Shown piece by piece: positions 16,622 to 25,688 of a stretch of DNA of 64,000 nt. A program made the translations under genes and the position numbers. The DNA lies in assembly GCA_963790075.1 (NCBI GenBank), contig CAWBNG010000004.1, positions 558,001 to 622,000 of the forward strand. The letters run 5' to 3'. The stretch is from CAYOUV01 sp963790075. Its GTDB lineage: Bacteria > Chloroflexota > Anaerolineae > Anaerolineales > Villigracilaceae. Numbering within the stretch: position 1 is the stretch's first letter; each line of letters begins with the position of its first letter. Under the pieces are notes generated by a model, which worked only from the letters and a program-made list of their open reading frames with translations, had not been told where the DNA came from and searched no databases.

Positions 16622-17890
16622 GTGAACAAGTTCATTCGGTATTCATTAATTGTCGTGGTCGCGCTGGTCCTGCTGGTAGGCTCGTTCTCCGGCGGATTTG
16701 TTGCCGGTCACTTCTGGCAGCTTTCCCCTTTGAGCGCTGGCGCCCTGCCGCTGCCTTCGACGGTCACAACACCGCCGCCGGATGCAAACGCGGCCACACC
16801 GGCGGATCTGCAGACATTGTTCAAACCCTTCTGGGAGACCTGGCAATTGGTCCATGACCAATATGTCGATCAACCGGTGGACAACACCAAACTGATGCAG
16901 GGTGCCATCCGCGGCATGCTCAATTCGCTGGGCGACAAGCATACTTCGTACATGGATCCCAATCAGTTCAAACAAGCCAACATGGAACTGCAGGGTGAAT
17001 ACGATGGGATTGGGGCCTGGGTCGATCCAACTGGTGAATACCTGTCCATTGTTAGTCCAATGCCAAATTCGCCGGCTGAGAAAGCTGGCCTAAAGCCTGG
17101 TGACCAGATTATCGCTATCGATGGGCAGGATATGACCGGTATGGATGGTGCACTGGTCATCCAGCACGTGCTTGGACCAGCCGGATCGACGGTCCATTTG
17201 AAAGTACGCCGCGCAGGCGCCTCTCAACCGCTTGAGTTCGACGTTGTGCGGGCGCATATCACAGTTCCCAGCGTGGACGGTAAAATGCTGGATAATGGCA
17301 TTGCTTATGTCCACATTTACACATTTGGCGATAAAACCACCCAGGAGTTGCAAAGCACCCTCAAGGATTTGATGGCGCAGAACCCTCAGGGTATGGTGAT
17401 CGACCTGCGTAATAACGGCGGCGGTTACCTGAACACGGCCATCGAAGTGGCTTCACAATTCATCGGCAAAGGCACGATCATGTATGAGAAATTTGGCGAC
17501 GGCACGCAAAAAAGCTACGATGCCATCCCGGGCGGATTGGCAACCGATATCCCGCTGGCGGTGCTGATCAACGCGGGTACGGCTTCGGCCTCTGAAATCG
17601 TTTCCGGCGCGATCCAGGATTATGGGCGCGGCAAGCTGGTCGGCGTGGTTTCATATGGGAAAGGTTCGGTCCAGAACTGGGTCCCGCTGAACGACAACCA
17701 GGGCGGGGTGCGCGTAACGATCGCCAAATGGTTTACGCCCAAGGATCGCACGATTGATGGTGTTGGCTTGACCCCGGACGTGACGGTCGAAATTACAGAC
17801 GCCGACATCCAGGCTGGGAAAGACCCGCAGTTGGATAAGGCTGTCGAGGTATTGCAGCAAACGATTTCCGGCGGAACTGTCATGAAATAA
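16622..17890 (+). CDS. C-terminal processing peptidase, S41 family (CtpA-like)
   Basis: 422 residues from GTG 16622, chosen because AGGAGG (16611-16616) lies 5 bases upstream and the product then starts MNKFIRY before a membrane anchor (about 7-32). A Pro/Ala linker leads to the N-terminal helical part with DKHTSYMDPNQF. The PDZ domain follows (about 135-210, KAGLKPGDQIIAIDG). The protease core has VIDLRNNGGG, the serine in TASASEIVSGA and the lysine in SYGKGSVQ, forming the Ser-Lys dyad. It trims C-termini of extracytoplasmic proteins. Length and order match CtpA/Prc-type enzymes of monoderm bacteria. Confidence 0.95.
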   Translation: MNKFIRYSLIVVVALVLLVGSFSGGFVAGHFWQLSPLSAGALPLPSTVTTPPPDANAATPADLQTLFKPFWETWQLVHDQYVDQPVDNTKLMQGAIRGMLNSLGDKHTSYMDPNQFKQANMELQGEYDGIGAWVDPTGEYLSIVSPMPNSPAEKAGLKPGDQIIAIDGQDMTGMDGALVIQHVLGPAGSTVHLKVRRAGASQPLEFDVVRAHITVPSVDGKMLDNGIAYVHIYTFGDKTTQELQSTLKDLMAQNPQGMVIDLRNNGGGYLNTAIEVASQFIGKGTIMYEKFGDGTQKSYDAIPGGLATDIPLAVLINAGTASASEIVSGAIQDYGRGKLVGVVSYGKGSVQNWVPLNDNQGGVRVTIAKWFTPKDRTIDGVGLTPDVTVEITDADIQAGKDPQLDKAVEVLQQTISGGTVMK

Positions 17891-17922
17891 TCTAACAGTT
17901 CCTGCCGATACTGGAGGTAGAT

Positions 17923-18624
17923 ATGTTCTTCTTTGATCCGCTTTACTTAATTTACATGGTCCCCGCCATTTTGCTGATGCTGCTGACATCCTGGTATGTC
18001 AAGTCAGCTTACAACAAATGGAGCAAGGTGTCGACCCGCAGCCGCCTGACCGGCTATGACGCCGCGCAACGCCTGATCTCATCCGGAGGGCTGTACGGGG
18101 TACAGATCGGGAGTGCCCAGGGTAACCTGAGCGACAATTACGATCCGCGTGACAAGATACTGCATCTCTCCGATGGGGTGGCGCACAGTACATCCGTAGC
18201 AGCAGTGGCTGTCGCAGCGCACGAACTCGGCCATGCCATGCAGGATGCCGAAGATTACTTCCCGCTGCGCTTTCGTGCGGCGCTGGTGCCGATGGTCAAT
18301 CTTGGCTCGAACCTGGGTTGGATCCTGATCTTGGTCGGTATTTTTCTGCGCCTGACAAACCTGGCCTGGATCGGTGTGATCGCTTTCTCGGCCGGCGTCG
18401 TTTTCGCGCTGGCTACCCTGCCGGTGGAACTGAACGCCTCGGCACGCGCCAAACGACTGCTGGCTGAAACCGGCATGATCTCCGGCGACGATGAACGTCG
18501 CGGTGTCAACCAGGTCCTCAATGCTGCTGCGCTGACGTATGTAGCCGGACTGGTTACGGCATTGATGCAGCTGCTGTATTTTGTCAGTTTGGTGAGCGGT
18601 ATGGGTGGGCGTAGACGCGGCTAA
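17923..18624 (+). CDS. Neutral zinc metallopeptidase, YugP family
   Basis: 233 residues: an N-terminal membrane helix (about 8-25), then AAHELGHAMQD giving zinc ligands His100 and His104 and catalytic Glu101, then two more membrane segments (about 125-170) and another near the C-terminus. PVELNASARAKRLL provides the distal Glu common to gluzincins of this family. It is probably membrane-bound with the active site on the cytosolic face; physiological substrates are unknown. CTGGAGGTAG gives a good ribosome-binding site. It follows the S41 protease by 32 bases and is probably cotranscribed. Confidence 0.88.
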   Translation: MFFFDPLYLIYMVPAILLMLLTSWYVKSAYNKWSKVSTRSRLTGYDAAQRLISSGGLYGVQIGSAQGNLSDNYDPRDKILHLSDGVAHSTSVAAVAVAAHELGHAMQDAEDYFPLRFRAALVPMVNLGSNLGWILILVGIFLRLTNLAWIGVIAFSAGVVFALATLPVELNASARAKRLLAETGMISGDDERRGVNQVLNAAALTYVAGLVTALMQLLYFVSLVSGMGGRRRG

Positions 18625-18644
18625 AAGCTGCCTTGGTTTTTACA

Positions 18645-18684
18645 GAGAACCCCTCCCACGGCAAAGACCGGGGAGGGGTTTCTT
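18645..18684 (+). terminator. Terminator overlapping the next promoter region
   Basis: AACCCCTCCC (18648-18657) pairs with GGGAGGGGTT (18671-18680) across a 13-base loop and runs into TTCTTG. The flippase -10 box begins only four bases further on. Confidence 0.7.
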
Positions 18685-18687
18685 GTG

Positions 18688-18693
18688 TATAAT
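18688..18693 (+). promoter_or_regulatory. -10 box of the flippase-like gene
   Basis: TATAAT ends 7 bases before ATG 18701. A transcript would begin at or next to the start codon. Confidence 0.5.
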
Positions 18694-18700
18694 GACGCTA

Positions 18701-19699
18701 ATGCGCAAACTCATCGTCATTTTGGTATTCTTCTTCGGGATAGCGCTTGTCATTCTAAGCTTCTCCGAACTTCAAAATATCGTCGATACGCTCAAACAGG
18801 GCAACTTCTGGTGGATTGGCCTGGCTCTGGTTGTGCAGGTGTTGTGGGTCTTTAACGCCGCGGCAACCTACCAGTCGATATATCATATCCTCGGCCTGGA
18901 GGACGATAGCAACCATCTGTGGTTTGTGGTTGCGGCGGCCAATTTCGTCAACGTGGTAGCCCCCAGCGTCGGGATGGGGGGCATGGCGGTCTTCATCAAA
19001 GACGGGACCAGCCGCGGGCATCCGCCGGGACGCGTGACAGTCGCCGGAGCGCTGTACGTGCTGTCCGATTACATCGCCTTCCTGTGTGTGCTGGCTCTCG
19101 GTATAGTTGTTTTGATCCGGCGTAACAACCTGGATGCCGGTGAGATAATCGCTTCGCTGTTCCTGTTGATGATTGCCATCGTACTGGCCTCCCTTTTATA
19201 CCTGGGATCGCGCTCTGCTGAATCTCTCGGGAAGGCCCTGGCCTGGATGGCCCGTCAGGTCAACCGGATTGTCCGTCCATTTCTTCACCGGCCTTATATG
19301 AGCGAGGAGCGCGCCAACAATTATGCTTTCGAGATGGCCGAAGGCCTGTCTGAATTGCGCGAGCGCCCCAAGCAGTTGAGCATCCCGCTGCTGTTTGCAC
19401 TTAACAACAAAGCCATTCTGATCAGCGTTCTGCTGCTCATGTTCCTGGCTTTCAAAGTCCCTTTCTCGGCAGGTACACTGATCGGTGGCTTTGCAATCGG
19501 CTATCTGTTCTTTATTGTTTCCCCCACACCTTCGGGGATTGGGGTGGTTGAAGGCGTCCTGGCGCTGGCGCTCAATTCGCTGCGTGTCGAATGGAGCCAG
19601 GCGGTGATCATCACGCTGGCCTATCGCGCCGTGACTTTTTGGTTTCCGCTTGGAATTGGCGCGTTTGCCTTCCGCAGGCTGCACCTTTCTTCGACATAA
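18701..19699 (+). CDS. Flippase-like membrane protein (UPF0104 / LPG synthase TM region)
   Basis: 332 residues with about 8 membrane segments. NFVNVVAPSVGMGGMAVFIKD (about 88-110) and SPTPSGIGVVEG (about 270) are the paired conserved loops of the lysylphosphatidylglycerol-synthase transmembrane family. Stand-alone members lack the aminoacyl-transferase domain and are thought to move lipids or glycolipids across the membrane. I chose ATG 18701, giving MRKLIVILVFFF as the first helix; the longer frame to 18605 runs through the terminator. No Shine-Dalgarno site is present. Confidence 0.82.
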   Translation: MRKLIVILVFFFGIALVILSFSELQNIVDTLKQGNFWWIGLALVVQVLWVFNAAATYQSIYHILGLEDDSNHLWFVVAAANFVNVVAPSVGMGGMAVFIKDGTSRGHPPGRVTVAGALYVLSDYIAFLCVLALGIVVLIRRNNLDAGEIIASLFLLMIAIVLASLLYLGSRSAESLGKALAWMARQVNRIVRPFLHRPYMSEERANNYAFEMAEGLSELRERPKQLSIPLLFALNNKAILISVLLLMFLAFKVPFSAGTLIGGFAIGYLFFIVSPTPSGIGVVEGVLALALNSLRVEWSQAVIITLAYRAVTFWFPLGIGAFAFRRLHLSST

Positions 19700-19747
19700 G
19701 AACTGCATCTCCTTCGTTGGTTGTGTCCAACTTTCGGGATGCAGTTC
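19700..19747. terminator. Hairpin between convergent genes
   Basis: GAACTGCATC at 19700-19709 pairs with GATGCAGTTC at 19738-19747, and adjacent CC/GG extend the stem. The long loop and lack of a clear T tract make it a weaker terminator. Confidence 0.5.
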
Positions 19748-19766
19748 ACTGGACCCCGACCTTTGG

Positions 19767-20735
19767 TTAAAGCAGGTTAGGGGCGTATTTGTCAGCGAAA
19801 AGCGCCGGCGTCCCACCGGTATGCCAGAACAGAACGGTCTCATCCTGGCGAAAAAATCCCTTGCGAATCAGGTCGATCATCCCACCTGCTGCCCGCCCGG
19901 TATAAACCGGATCGATTAACAAGCCCTCGGTTTGCGCGAACAACCGAACGGCTTCATGTTCCCGATCGGTCAGTACTCCATAGCCTGCAGCACAATAGTC
20001 CGCGTTGACTCGCACCTCATCCGGGCTAAAGGCGATCCGCTCCCCGACCAGTTGGCTGGATTCGCTGGCTAATTCGGCCACGCGTTTTTGCAGCACATCG
20101 GGGGGTTCGTCTACACTGATGCCCAGTACCTGACCCGGGTAGCCGAACAGACGCGCTCCCAGCACCAACCCGGCCTGGGTCCCACCCGACGAGGATGCAA
20201 AAACGATCCAATCGGCCTGGGTTTTCTGTTGTACAAATTCTTGCATGGCATAGGCATAGCCGAGTGCGCCGGTCGGGCTCGATCCACCATAGGGCACGAG
20301 ATAAGGGCGCTGACCGTCCTTCTGCGCCTGCGCGAAGGTTTGCTCCAGGACCGCATCGCGCTGCTCGCGTTTTTCAACCCAGACGATCCTTGCCCCAAAT
20401 AGCTGGTCCAAGAGCAGGTTTGCAGAAGCCTGCTGGGGCGGCTGCCCAACCAGGACCAGCATGCAGGAAAAACCAAAACGTGCTGCAGCAGCAGCTGTTT
20501 GCCGGCAGTGGTTGGATTGCAGTGCTCCAGCCGTGATGACCGTCTTTGCATCTCTAGCCTGCGCTTCGGCCAGCAGGAATTCCAGCTTGCGGGTCTTATT
20601 GCCACCGAAAGCCAACCCGGTCTGGTCGTCGCGCTTGACCAGCAGACGCGGTCCTCCCAACGCGGCTGTCAGGCGTGGCAGCGCCTCGACCGGAGTGGGC
20701 AGTTGCGCAAAATATAAGCGAGCAATTGATTTCAT
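19767..20735 (-). CDS. dcyD: D-cysteine desulfhydrase / ACC deaminase family PLP enzyme
   Basis: 322 residues, full length. GLAFGGNKTRKLEFL holds the PLP lysine (Lys47 by analogy with Lys51 of ACC deaminase). AGALQSNHCRQTAAAAA is the phosphate or carboxylate loop, and SSSGGTQAGL binds the PLP phosphate. D-cysteine desulfhydrases release sulfide, ammonia and pyruvate through 2-aminoacrylate; ACC deaminases open a cyclopropane ring. The family motif alone does not settle the substrate. AAAGGA is 8 bases from ATG. It is the last gene of a long polysaccharide gene run whose first gene is ridA, which removes 2-aminoacrylate. Confidence 0.83.
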   Translation of the reverse strand: MKSIARLYFAQLPTPVEALPRLTAALGGPRLLVKRDDQTGLAFGGNKTRKLEFLLAEAQARDAKTVITAGALQSNHCRQTAAAAARFGFSCMLVLVGQPPQQASANLLLDQLFGARIVWVEKREQRDAVLEQTFAQAQKDGQRPYLVPYGGSSPTGALGYAYAMQEFVQQKTQADWIVFASSSGGTQAGLVLGARLFGYPGQVLGISVDEPPDVLQKRVAELASESSQLVGERIAFSPDEVRVNADYCAAGYGVLTDREHEAVRLFAQTEGLLIDPVYTGRAAGGMIDLIRKGFFRQDETVLFWHTGGTPALFADKYAPNLL

Positions 20736-20747
20736 TTCATTTTCCTT

Positions 20748-21863
20748 TCATGCCGATACTTCGCGGCGAGTCCTGGATTTCCCGCGCGAGCGCAGGAGGT
20801 CCAATACGCGTGGCAGGACCTGGGTGTAGAGCGTATACCACAGCCCGCCGGAGGGATAATCCCAGGCGCCTAAGGTGCGGACCACTTCCCCGCCCAGGCC
20901 TTCCTTGAAGCGGAAGACGCCCCACATGCTGTCGTTTTCGGTGAACTCGTCCGGCGCACCCCAAAGGTCGTAAATGGTGCAGCCGGCGGTCTTGGCGCGA
21001 CGCATCGCTTCCCATTGCAGTAAGTAGTTGGGCATCTTTTCGCGGTGCGCCTCGCGCGACATGCCGTAAATGTAATAGGCGTGTCCTGCGAAACGGAATA
21101 AAAAGATGGCTGCCACCGGTTCACCGTCCACTTCGGCAATTAACGGCTCGGCGTGCGGTTCGGGGCTGCGTGTAAAACTTTCCCAGACGGTCCGATAATA
21201 CCCCTCATTGCGGATGACGAAGCCGTCCCGCAGCGAGGTCTCGGCGTACATTTTATAGAGCATCGGAAAATCGTCCGGTATCCCGGAACGTACTGTCACA
21301 CCTTTGCGGGCGGCCAGGCGGACGTTGTAGCGGGTTTTCTGCTTCATGCGGGCCAGCATTTCGTCTTCGGAGGGTGACAGGTCGAGCAGCACACTGTTAC
21401 GGAACTGGATCTGCTCGGCTGAGAACCTCCATCCGAGGCGGTTCATATCGGATATGACAGCCTGCCCGCCAGTCGCTTCGACAGCCTCCTCGCTTCCCGG
21501 TACACCCGTGCCCAGCACCACGTCAGGATCGATTTTCAACAGGATTGCATCCTGCCGCTTGGCAAATGCCTGCAAATCGTCCAGCACGCGTGCCCGCAGC
21601 GCTGCGTCATTCCAATCCATCAGCGGACCTTTCGGGGCATACAATACGCTCAAGCGCGCCGAAAACCCACCGATGGGCAAGCTGCGCTTGAGGAGCATGG
21701 CTGCTGCGCGAACATCTCCGGCGTCCTTCCAGACGAATGGCATTGGCTGCCAGCCATATTTTGATTTGACATGCGCCCATTCCCAGGTTTGCAAGACGTG
21801 ACTGATGGGCAGGGCTGCTATCAGATCATTCCATTCTGCTGGCTGACCGGTGAAGCCCTGCAT
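20748..21863 (-). CDS. FemAB-like aminoacyl/peptidoglycan bridge transferase, copy 2
   Basis: 371 residues from ATG 21863, which overlaps the upstream gene's TGA in an ATGA. Two GNAT-fold halves are visible: QTWEWAHVKSKYGWQP near the start, MKQKTRYNVRLAARKGV in the middle, and IYDLWGAPDEF then FRFKEGLGGEV near the end. These are hallmarks of the FemX/FemAB family. Characterised members add amino acids to the lipid II stem peptide from aminoacyl-tRNA; others act on polysaccharide or non-peptidoglycan acceptors. The setting among polysaccharide genes leaves either role possible. Confidence 0.82.
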   Translation of the reverse strand: MQGFTGQPAEWNDLIAALPISHVLQTWEWAHVKSKYGWQPMPFVWKDAGDVRAAAMLLKRSLPIGGFSARLSVLYAPKGPLMDWNDAALRARVLDDLQAFAKRQDAILLKIDPDVVLGTGVPGSEEAVEATGGQAVISDMNRLGWRFSAEQIQFRNSVLLDLSPSEDEMLARMKQKTRYNVRLAARKGVTVRSGIPDDFPMLYKMYAETSLRDGFVIRNEGYYRTVWESFTRSPEPHAEPLIAEVDGEPVAAIFLFRFAGHAYYIYGMSREAHREKMPNYLLQWEAMRRAKTAGCTIYDLWGAPDEFTENDSMWGVFRFKEGLGGEVVRTLGAWDYPSGGLWYTLYTQVLPRVLDLLRSRGKSRTRREVSA

Positions 21864-22861
21864 CAGGCGACCTCTCGCCCAGCCATGCGCCACAGATAGA
21901 GTTTGTAAAGCAGATGGTTATAGATTTTGTCCTGGGCTTGTGCGGCGCGCTTGAGTTCTCCACCCAAACCGCGTTTGAAGCGATAGACGCCCCATAAACC
22001 GTCACTGCGCTCGGTAAATTGCGCTTCGAGCGTTCCTTCGTCTTCATCCGGTACGCCCCATAGGTCGTACTCTATACAGCCCTTAGATCGCGCCCAGTGC
22101 ATGGCCATCCATTGCAGCAGGTAAGTCGGCATGCGATTACGCTCTTCGTTGGTGGAGGCTCCATAGAGATACCAGGCGCGGTCTCCGCGCGCAAAGACCA
22201 TCAAGGCAGCCAGGGGTCTGTGCTCGTATTCGGCGACCAGCAGTTCACAGGATCCGGACGGCTGGAACAGTTCGTAAACGCGGTGATAATAATCCTCGCT
22301 ATGCACGCCGAACTGGTCACGCCCGCCGGTGGTCAGCATCATCTGGTGGAAGGCCGGGATGTCATCCCAGGCGCGGACATTCACGCCCTTCTTTTCGGCC
22401 AGGCGGACGTTGTAGCGCGTCTTTTGCTTCATGTGGGTCAGGATTTGATCTTCGTCCCCCTCCAGGTCGACCACCAGCGTGTGCGGAGGCTGGATATTGT
22501 GCGGACTGCGCTGAAAGCCAGGATAACGGGATCCAGACTGGGAGGAGTCCGAAGCGCCTGTTTCCCATTCGTCAGGTTCGATTTTAACGAAGACTGCCCG
22601 CCGCGTGTGGCACAACCGGTCCAGTTCATCCCAAAAACCTTGGGATGGCTTTCCGACTGGGCCCTTGGGAATGTAAGCCAGCGTAAAGCCCAGTGGTAAG
22701 CGGCGGAACAGCACTTGTGCGCCGCTCTCCTCCGCAACCAGGCGAGCAACGTCCCAACCAAAGGCAGCTTTCAGGTCGCCCCAGGCACTGGTTTGCAAGA
22801 GATGGGTTTCTGGGTGGCGGGACAGAAATTCGTCCCATTGGAAAGCAGAAACTTCAGGCAT
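21863..22861 (-). CDS. FemAB-like aminoacyl/peptidoglycan bridge transferase, copy 1
   Basis: 332 residues, paralogous to the next gene. It shares QTSAWGDLKAAFGWD, MKQKTRYNVRLAEKKGV, YLLQWMAMHWARSKG, EYDLWGVPDED and YRFKRGLGGEL with it. It starts in an ATGA overlap with the epimerase/dehydratase stop and ends in an ATGA overlap with copy 2. The domain halves are again GNAT-like. The copies differ mainly in the segment between the first two blocks, where acceptor specificity would be expected. A successive two-residue addition, as in staphylococcal FemA/FemB, is one possible reading. Confidence 0.82.
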   Translation of the reverse strand: MPEVSAFQWDEFLSRHPETHLLQTSAWGDLKAAFGWDVARLVAEESGAQVLFRRLPLGFTLAYIPKGPVGKPSQGFWDELDRLCHTRRAVFVKIEPDEWETGASDSSQSGSRYPGFQRSPHNIQPPHTLVVDLEGDEDQILTHMKQKTRYNVRLAEKKGVNVRAWDDIPAFHQMMLTTGGRDQFGVHSEDYYHRVYELFQPSGSCELLVAEYEHRPLAALMVFARGDRAWYLYGASTNEERNRMPTYLLQWMAMHWARSKGCIEYDLWGVPDEDEGTLEAQFTERSDGLWGVYRFKRGLGGELKRAAQAQDKIYNHLLYKLYLWRMAGREVA

Positions 22862-24762
22862 CAGATGATGGAGGTGATATCAGGCGGCAGGGTGGAACGT
22901 ACAGCCGCGCTGGGAATGATTTCGTCGAGCATGCTAATGATGGCTTCAGGCTCACCCTGTTCGGCCAGGTGCTGCAACGCATTGATGGCCTCTTCCAGCT
23001 GTTGACCGTCTACTTGCTCGTCTTCCTGAGAACGGAAGATTTCGGGATGATCGGTGGGCAGGAAGCTGCTATGGTCTTCCCACAATTCTTCGCTCAATTT
23101 TTCACCGGCACGCACACCGGTATAGACGATCTCGATATCGCGACCGGGCTCTAAGCCGGAAAGGCGAATCAGGTCTTCGGCCAGATCCAGGATTTTTACC
23201 TGCTGTCCCATGTTCAACAGAAAGACTTCGCTACCCTGGCCCATAGCCGCAGCCTGCAGCACCAGGTTGACAGCTTCCGGGATGGTCATGAAATAGCGTT
23301 CCATATCCGGATGGGTGACTGTGACCGGGCCACCGCGCGCGATCTGCTGCTTGAAAAGCGGAACGACAGAACCGCGGCTGCCGAGTACGTTGCCAAAACG
23401 GACAACGGTGAAGGCGCAACCGGTATGCTGGGCGGCATCCAGGACGATCATCTCAGCCAGACGTTTGGTCGCACCCATGACGTTGGCTGGGCGGACAGCT
23501 TTATCGGTCGAGATCATGACCAGTCGTTCCACGCTGTGGGTGACAGCCGCCTGGACGACATTGCGCGTCCCGACGACGTTGTTTGTTATGGCTTCCTCGA
23601 CATTGACTTCCATCAAGGGCACGTGTTTGTGGGCTGCGGCGTGGAAGACTACCTGTGGATGATGATCCTTGAAAACCGTTTCAAGACGGGATGAGTCACG
23701 CACGTCAGCGATGACCGGATGCAGGGCCAGGGCTGGGTAGCCCTCTTTCAGTTCGAGGAAAGTTTCGAAGATACTGTTTTCTCCGTGACCGAGCAGGGTC
23801 AATTCAGCCGGGTCCCAGCGGGCGATCTGGCGGCACAATTCACGTCCGATCGAACCGCCGGCGCCAGTGACCAACACGCGCTTTCCGCTCAGGCTGGAGC
23901 CGATTAATTTGTCATCGATGCTGGCTGGCTCACGGCGCAATAAATCGATGATGTCCACTTCACGTAACCGGTTCACGCTGACCTTGCCGCCAATTAATTC
24001 GTAGATGCCGGGCATGGTGCGGAAGGGGATGCCCTTAAAGCGGCACACATCACTGACCAGGCGTACTACCCTGCCGGGGGCGGTAGGAATGGCAATAATG
24101 ACCTCGTCAACCGGGTGGGTGTCCAGCACTTGCGCTAGATTATCCAGGCTGCCGATTACGGGCACACCGTAAATCTGATGTTTCTGCTTGGCGGGATCGT
24201 CATCCAGGAATCCGATGGGTGATAAGTTCAACATATTGCTGCGCTGCATTTCGCGCACCACCAGCGCCCCGGCGTCGCCGGCGCCGATGACCAGCACCTG
24301 CTTGGCGCGGCCGCCGTGAGCCCCATTGACGGCCTGGTTTTCGGCCAGCATGCGGATCAGGAAGCGCAGTCCGCCGACGAAGATCAGCGACAGGATCCAG
24401 TCGATAGCCAGCACGGTGCGCGCCAGACCCGGGCCGAACAAATGCAATATAAACATCCCGACCATGACGAAGGACACCAGCCCGGAGGCGACCGTCACGG
24501 CGGAGGCGATCAGCTTCAGCTCGTTGACGCTGGCGTACACCCAGATGCGGCGGTAGAGCCCGAAGAAGTAGTACACGACCGGCTTAATCACCAGCGCCAG
24601 CCCGACCAGCCACAACGCCCCCTGGATGTAGTAGCGGAAGAAGTCCGCGTTTATCTCCAAGCGCAAGGCGTAACTGCCCAGGGCCGAGACGATGATCAGG
24701 ATCAGGTCGCCCAGCAGCACGAAGCGGTTGCGAAACTGCGGGCGGAATTTGGCGCCTTTCAT
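22861..24762 (-). CDS. Membrane-anchored nucleotide-sugar dehydratase/epimerase (CapD/WbpM/PglF type)
   Basis: About 633 residues. Four or five N-terminal membrane segments are followed by a CoA-binding-like Rossmann domain (VLVIGAGDAGALVV). The catalytic SDR domain has GKRVLVTGAGGSIGRELC, the AAAHKHVPLME loop and STDKAVRPANVMGATKR, where the Tyr of ordinary SDR enzymes is replaced as in UDP-GlcNAc 4,6-dehydratases. Members make 4-keto-6-deoxy sugars for capsule or glycoprotein glycans. ATG 24762 makes an ATGA overlap like its neighbours; ATG 24774 would add four residues. Likely step: modified amino-sugar supply for the cluster. Confidence 0.9.
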   Translation of the reverse strand: MKGAKFRPQFRNRFVLLGDLILIIVSALGSYALRLEINADFFRYYIQGALWLVGLALVIKPVVYYFFGLYRRIWVYASVNELKLIASAVTVASGLVSFVMVGMFILHLFGPGLARTVLAIDWILSLIFVGGLRFLIRMLAENQAVNGAHGGRAKQVLVIGAGDAGALVVREMQRSNMLNLSPIGFLDDDPAKQKHQIYGVPVIGSLDNLAQVLDTHPVDEVIIAIPTAPGRVVRLVSDVCRFKGIPFRTMPGIYELIGGKVSVNRLREVDIIDLLRREPASIDDKLIGSSLSGKRVLVTGAGGSIGRELCRQIARWDPAELTLLGHGENSIFETFLELKEGYPALALHPVIADVRDSSRLETVFKDHHPQVVFHAAAHKHVPLMEVNVEEAITNNVVGTRNVVQAAVTHSVERLVMISTDKAVRPANVMGATKRLAEMIVLDAAQHTGCAFTVVRFGNVLGSRGSVVPLFKQQIARGGPVTVTHPDMERYFMTIPEAVNLVLQAAAMGQGSEVFLLNMGQQVKILDLAEDLIRLSGLEPGRDIEIVYTGVRAGEKLSEELWEDHSSFLPTDHPEIFRSQEDEQVDGQQLEEAINALQHLAEQGEPEAIISMLDEIIPSAAVRSTLPPDITSII

Positions 24763-25688
24763 TCTTTCATCCATGCCACGGTTGCCTTCAAGCCTTCCGC
24801 CAGGGAAGACTGGGCTTCGAAGCCGAGCAACTCCCGCGCCTTGGCCGGATCGCCAACGGACCGGTAGATATCACCGGAACGTGTTTCGGTAAAAAGTGGT
24901 TCAGGGGCTTTTGGAAAGAGTTCTTTAAGGATTTTAATCAGATCAAGTAGTTTGGTCTCCTGCCCGGTGCAGATATTGAAAACCTGGCCGGCTGCAGCCG
25001 GATGTTCTGCAACCAGTAGATTGGCACTGGCGACGTCTCCGACGTAGATCAAGTCACGCGTCTGGCCGCCATCGCCAAAGATGGTGATGGGTTTGCCATC
25101 CAGCATGCGTCGGATAAAAATCGGTACTGCCGCTGCATATTGTGAATCGGGTCGCTGACGTGGCCCAAAGACGTTGAAGTAACGCAATGCGACCGCCTGC
25201 AGGCCAAAAGCATCCGTAAATAACTGCGCGTAGATTTCATCAATCCGTTTGGAGGCCGCATAGGGAGAGAGCGGATGCAGTAACGCATCCTCGTCCAGAG
25301 GCAGCGCCCTGGAGTCGCCGTAAACGGCCGCGCTGGAAGCCATGACCACGCGCCTTACTCCCGCTTCGCGCGCCGCCTCGAGCAGGGTTGCTGTTCCCTG
25401 CACGTTGACATCCAGACATTCGGCCGGATCACGCATAGATTGTGGGACCGAGACGAAGGCCGCCTGATGGAAAATATAATCCACATCCCGGACTGCTTCG
25501 ATCACCAATTGTCGATCGCGCAGGTCAGCCTCGATTATTTCGATCTGTTGCTTGAATTCTGCTAGATTTTGCCGTGTGCCGGTGGAGAAATTATCCAACA
25601 CGCGGACTGAATCGCCGCGTGCCAACAAAGCATGAACGATATGCGAGCCAATAAATCCAGCGCCTCCGGTGACCAGCGAAACTGTCAT
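24759..25688 (-). CDS. NAD-dependent nucleotide-sugar epimerase (WbpP/GalE-like)
   Basis: 309 residues of the extended SDR type. GGAGFIGSH is the NAD-binding glycine motif, HQAAFVSVP is the active-site loop, and SPYAASK holds the catalytic Tyr and Lys. RYFNVFGPRQRPDSQYAAAVPIFI is typical of UDP-N-acetylhexosamine 4-epimerases of the WbpP group. It probably interconverts UDP-GlcNAc and UDP-GalNAc or similar precursors for surface polysaccharide. It lies between the initiating sugar transferase and the dehydratase, with 0-4 base spacing on both sides. Confidence 0.9.
   Translation of the reverse strand: MTVSLVTGGAGFIGSHIVHALLARGDSVRVLDNFSTGTRQNLAEFKQQIEIIEADLRDRQLVIEAVRDVDYIFHQAAFVSVPQSMRDPAECLDVNVQGTATLLEAAREAGVRRVVMASSAAVYGDSRALPLDEDALLHPLSPYAASKRIDEIYAQLFTDAFGLQAVALRYFNVFGPRQRPDSQYAAAVPIFIRRMLDGKPITIFGDGGQTRDLIYVGDVASANLLVAEHPAAAGQVFNICTGQETKLLDLIKILKELFPKAPEPLFTETRSGDIYRSVGDPAKARELLGFEAQSSLAEGLKATVAWMKE

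Noticed and set aside
20748..24762. An antibiotic-resistance or mobile island reading of the sugar-modification cluster
   Set aside because: Codon use and gene overlap match the neighbours, and no integrase, transposase or attachment repeat flanks the run.
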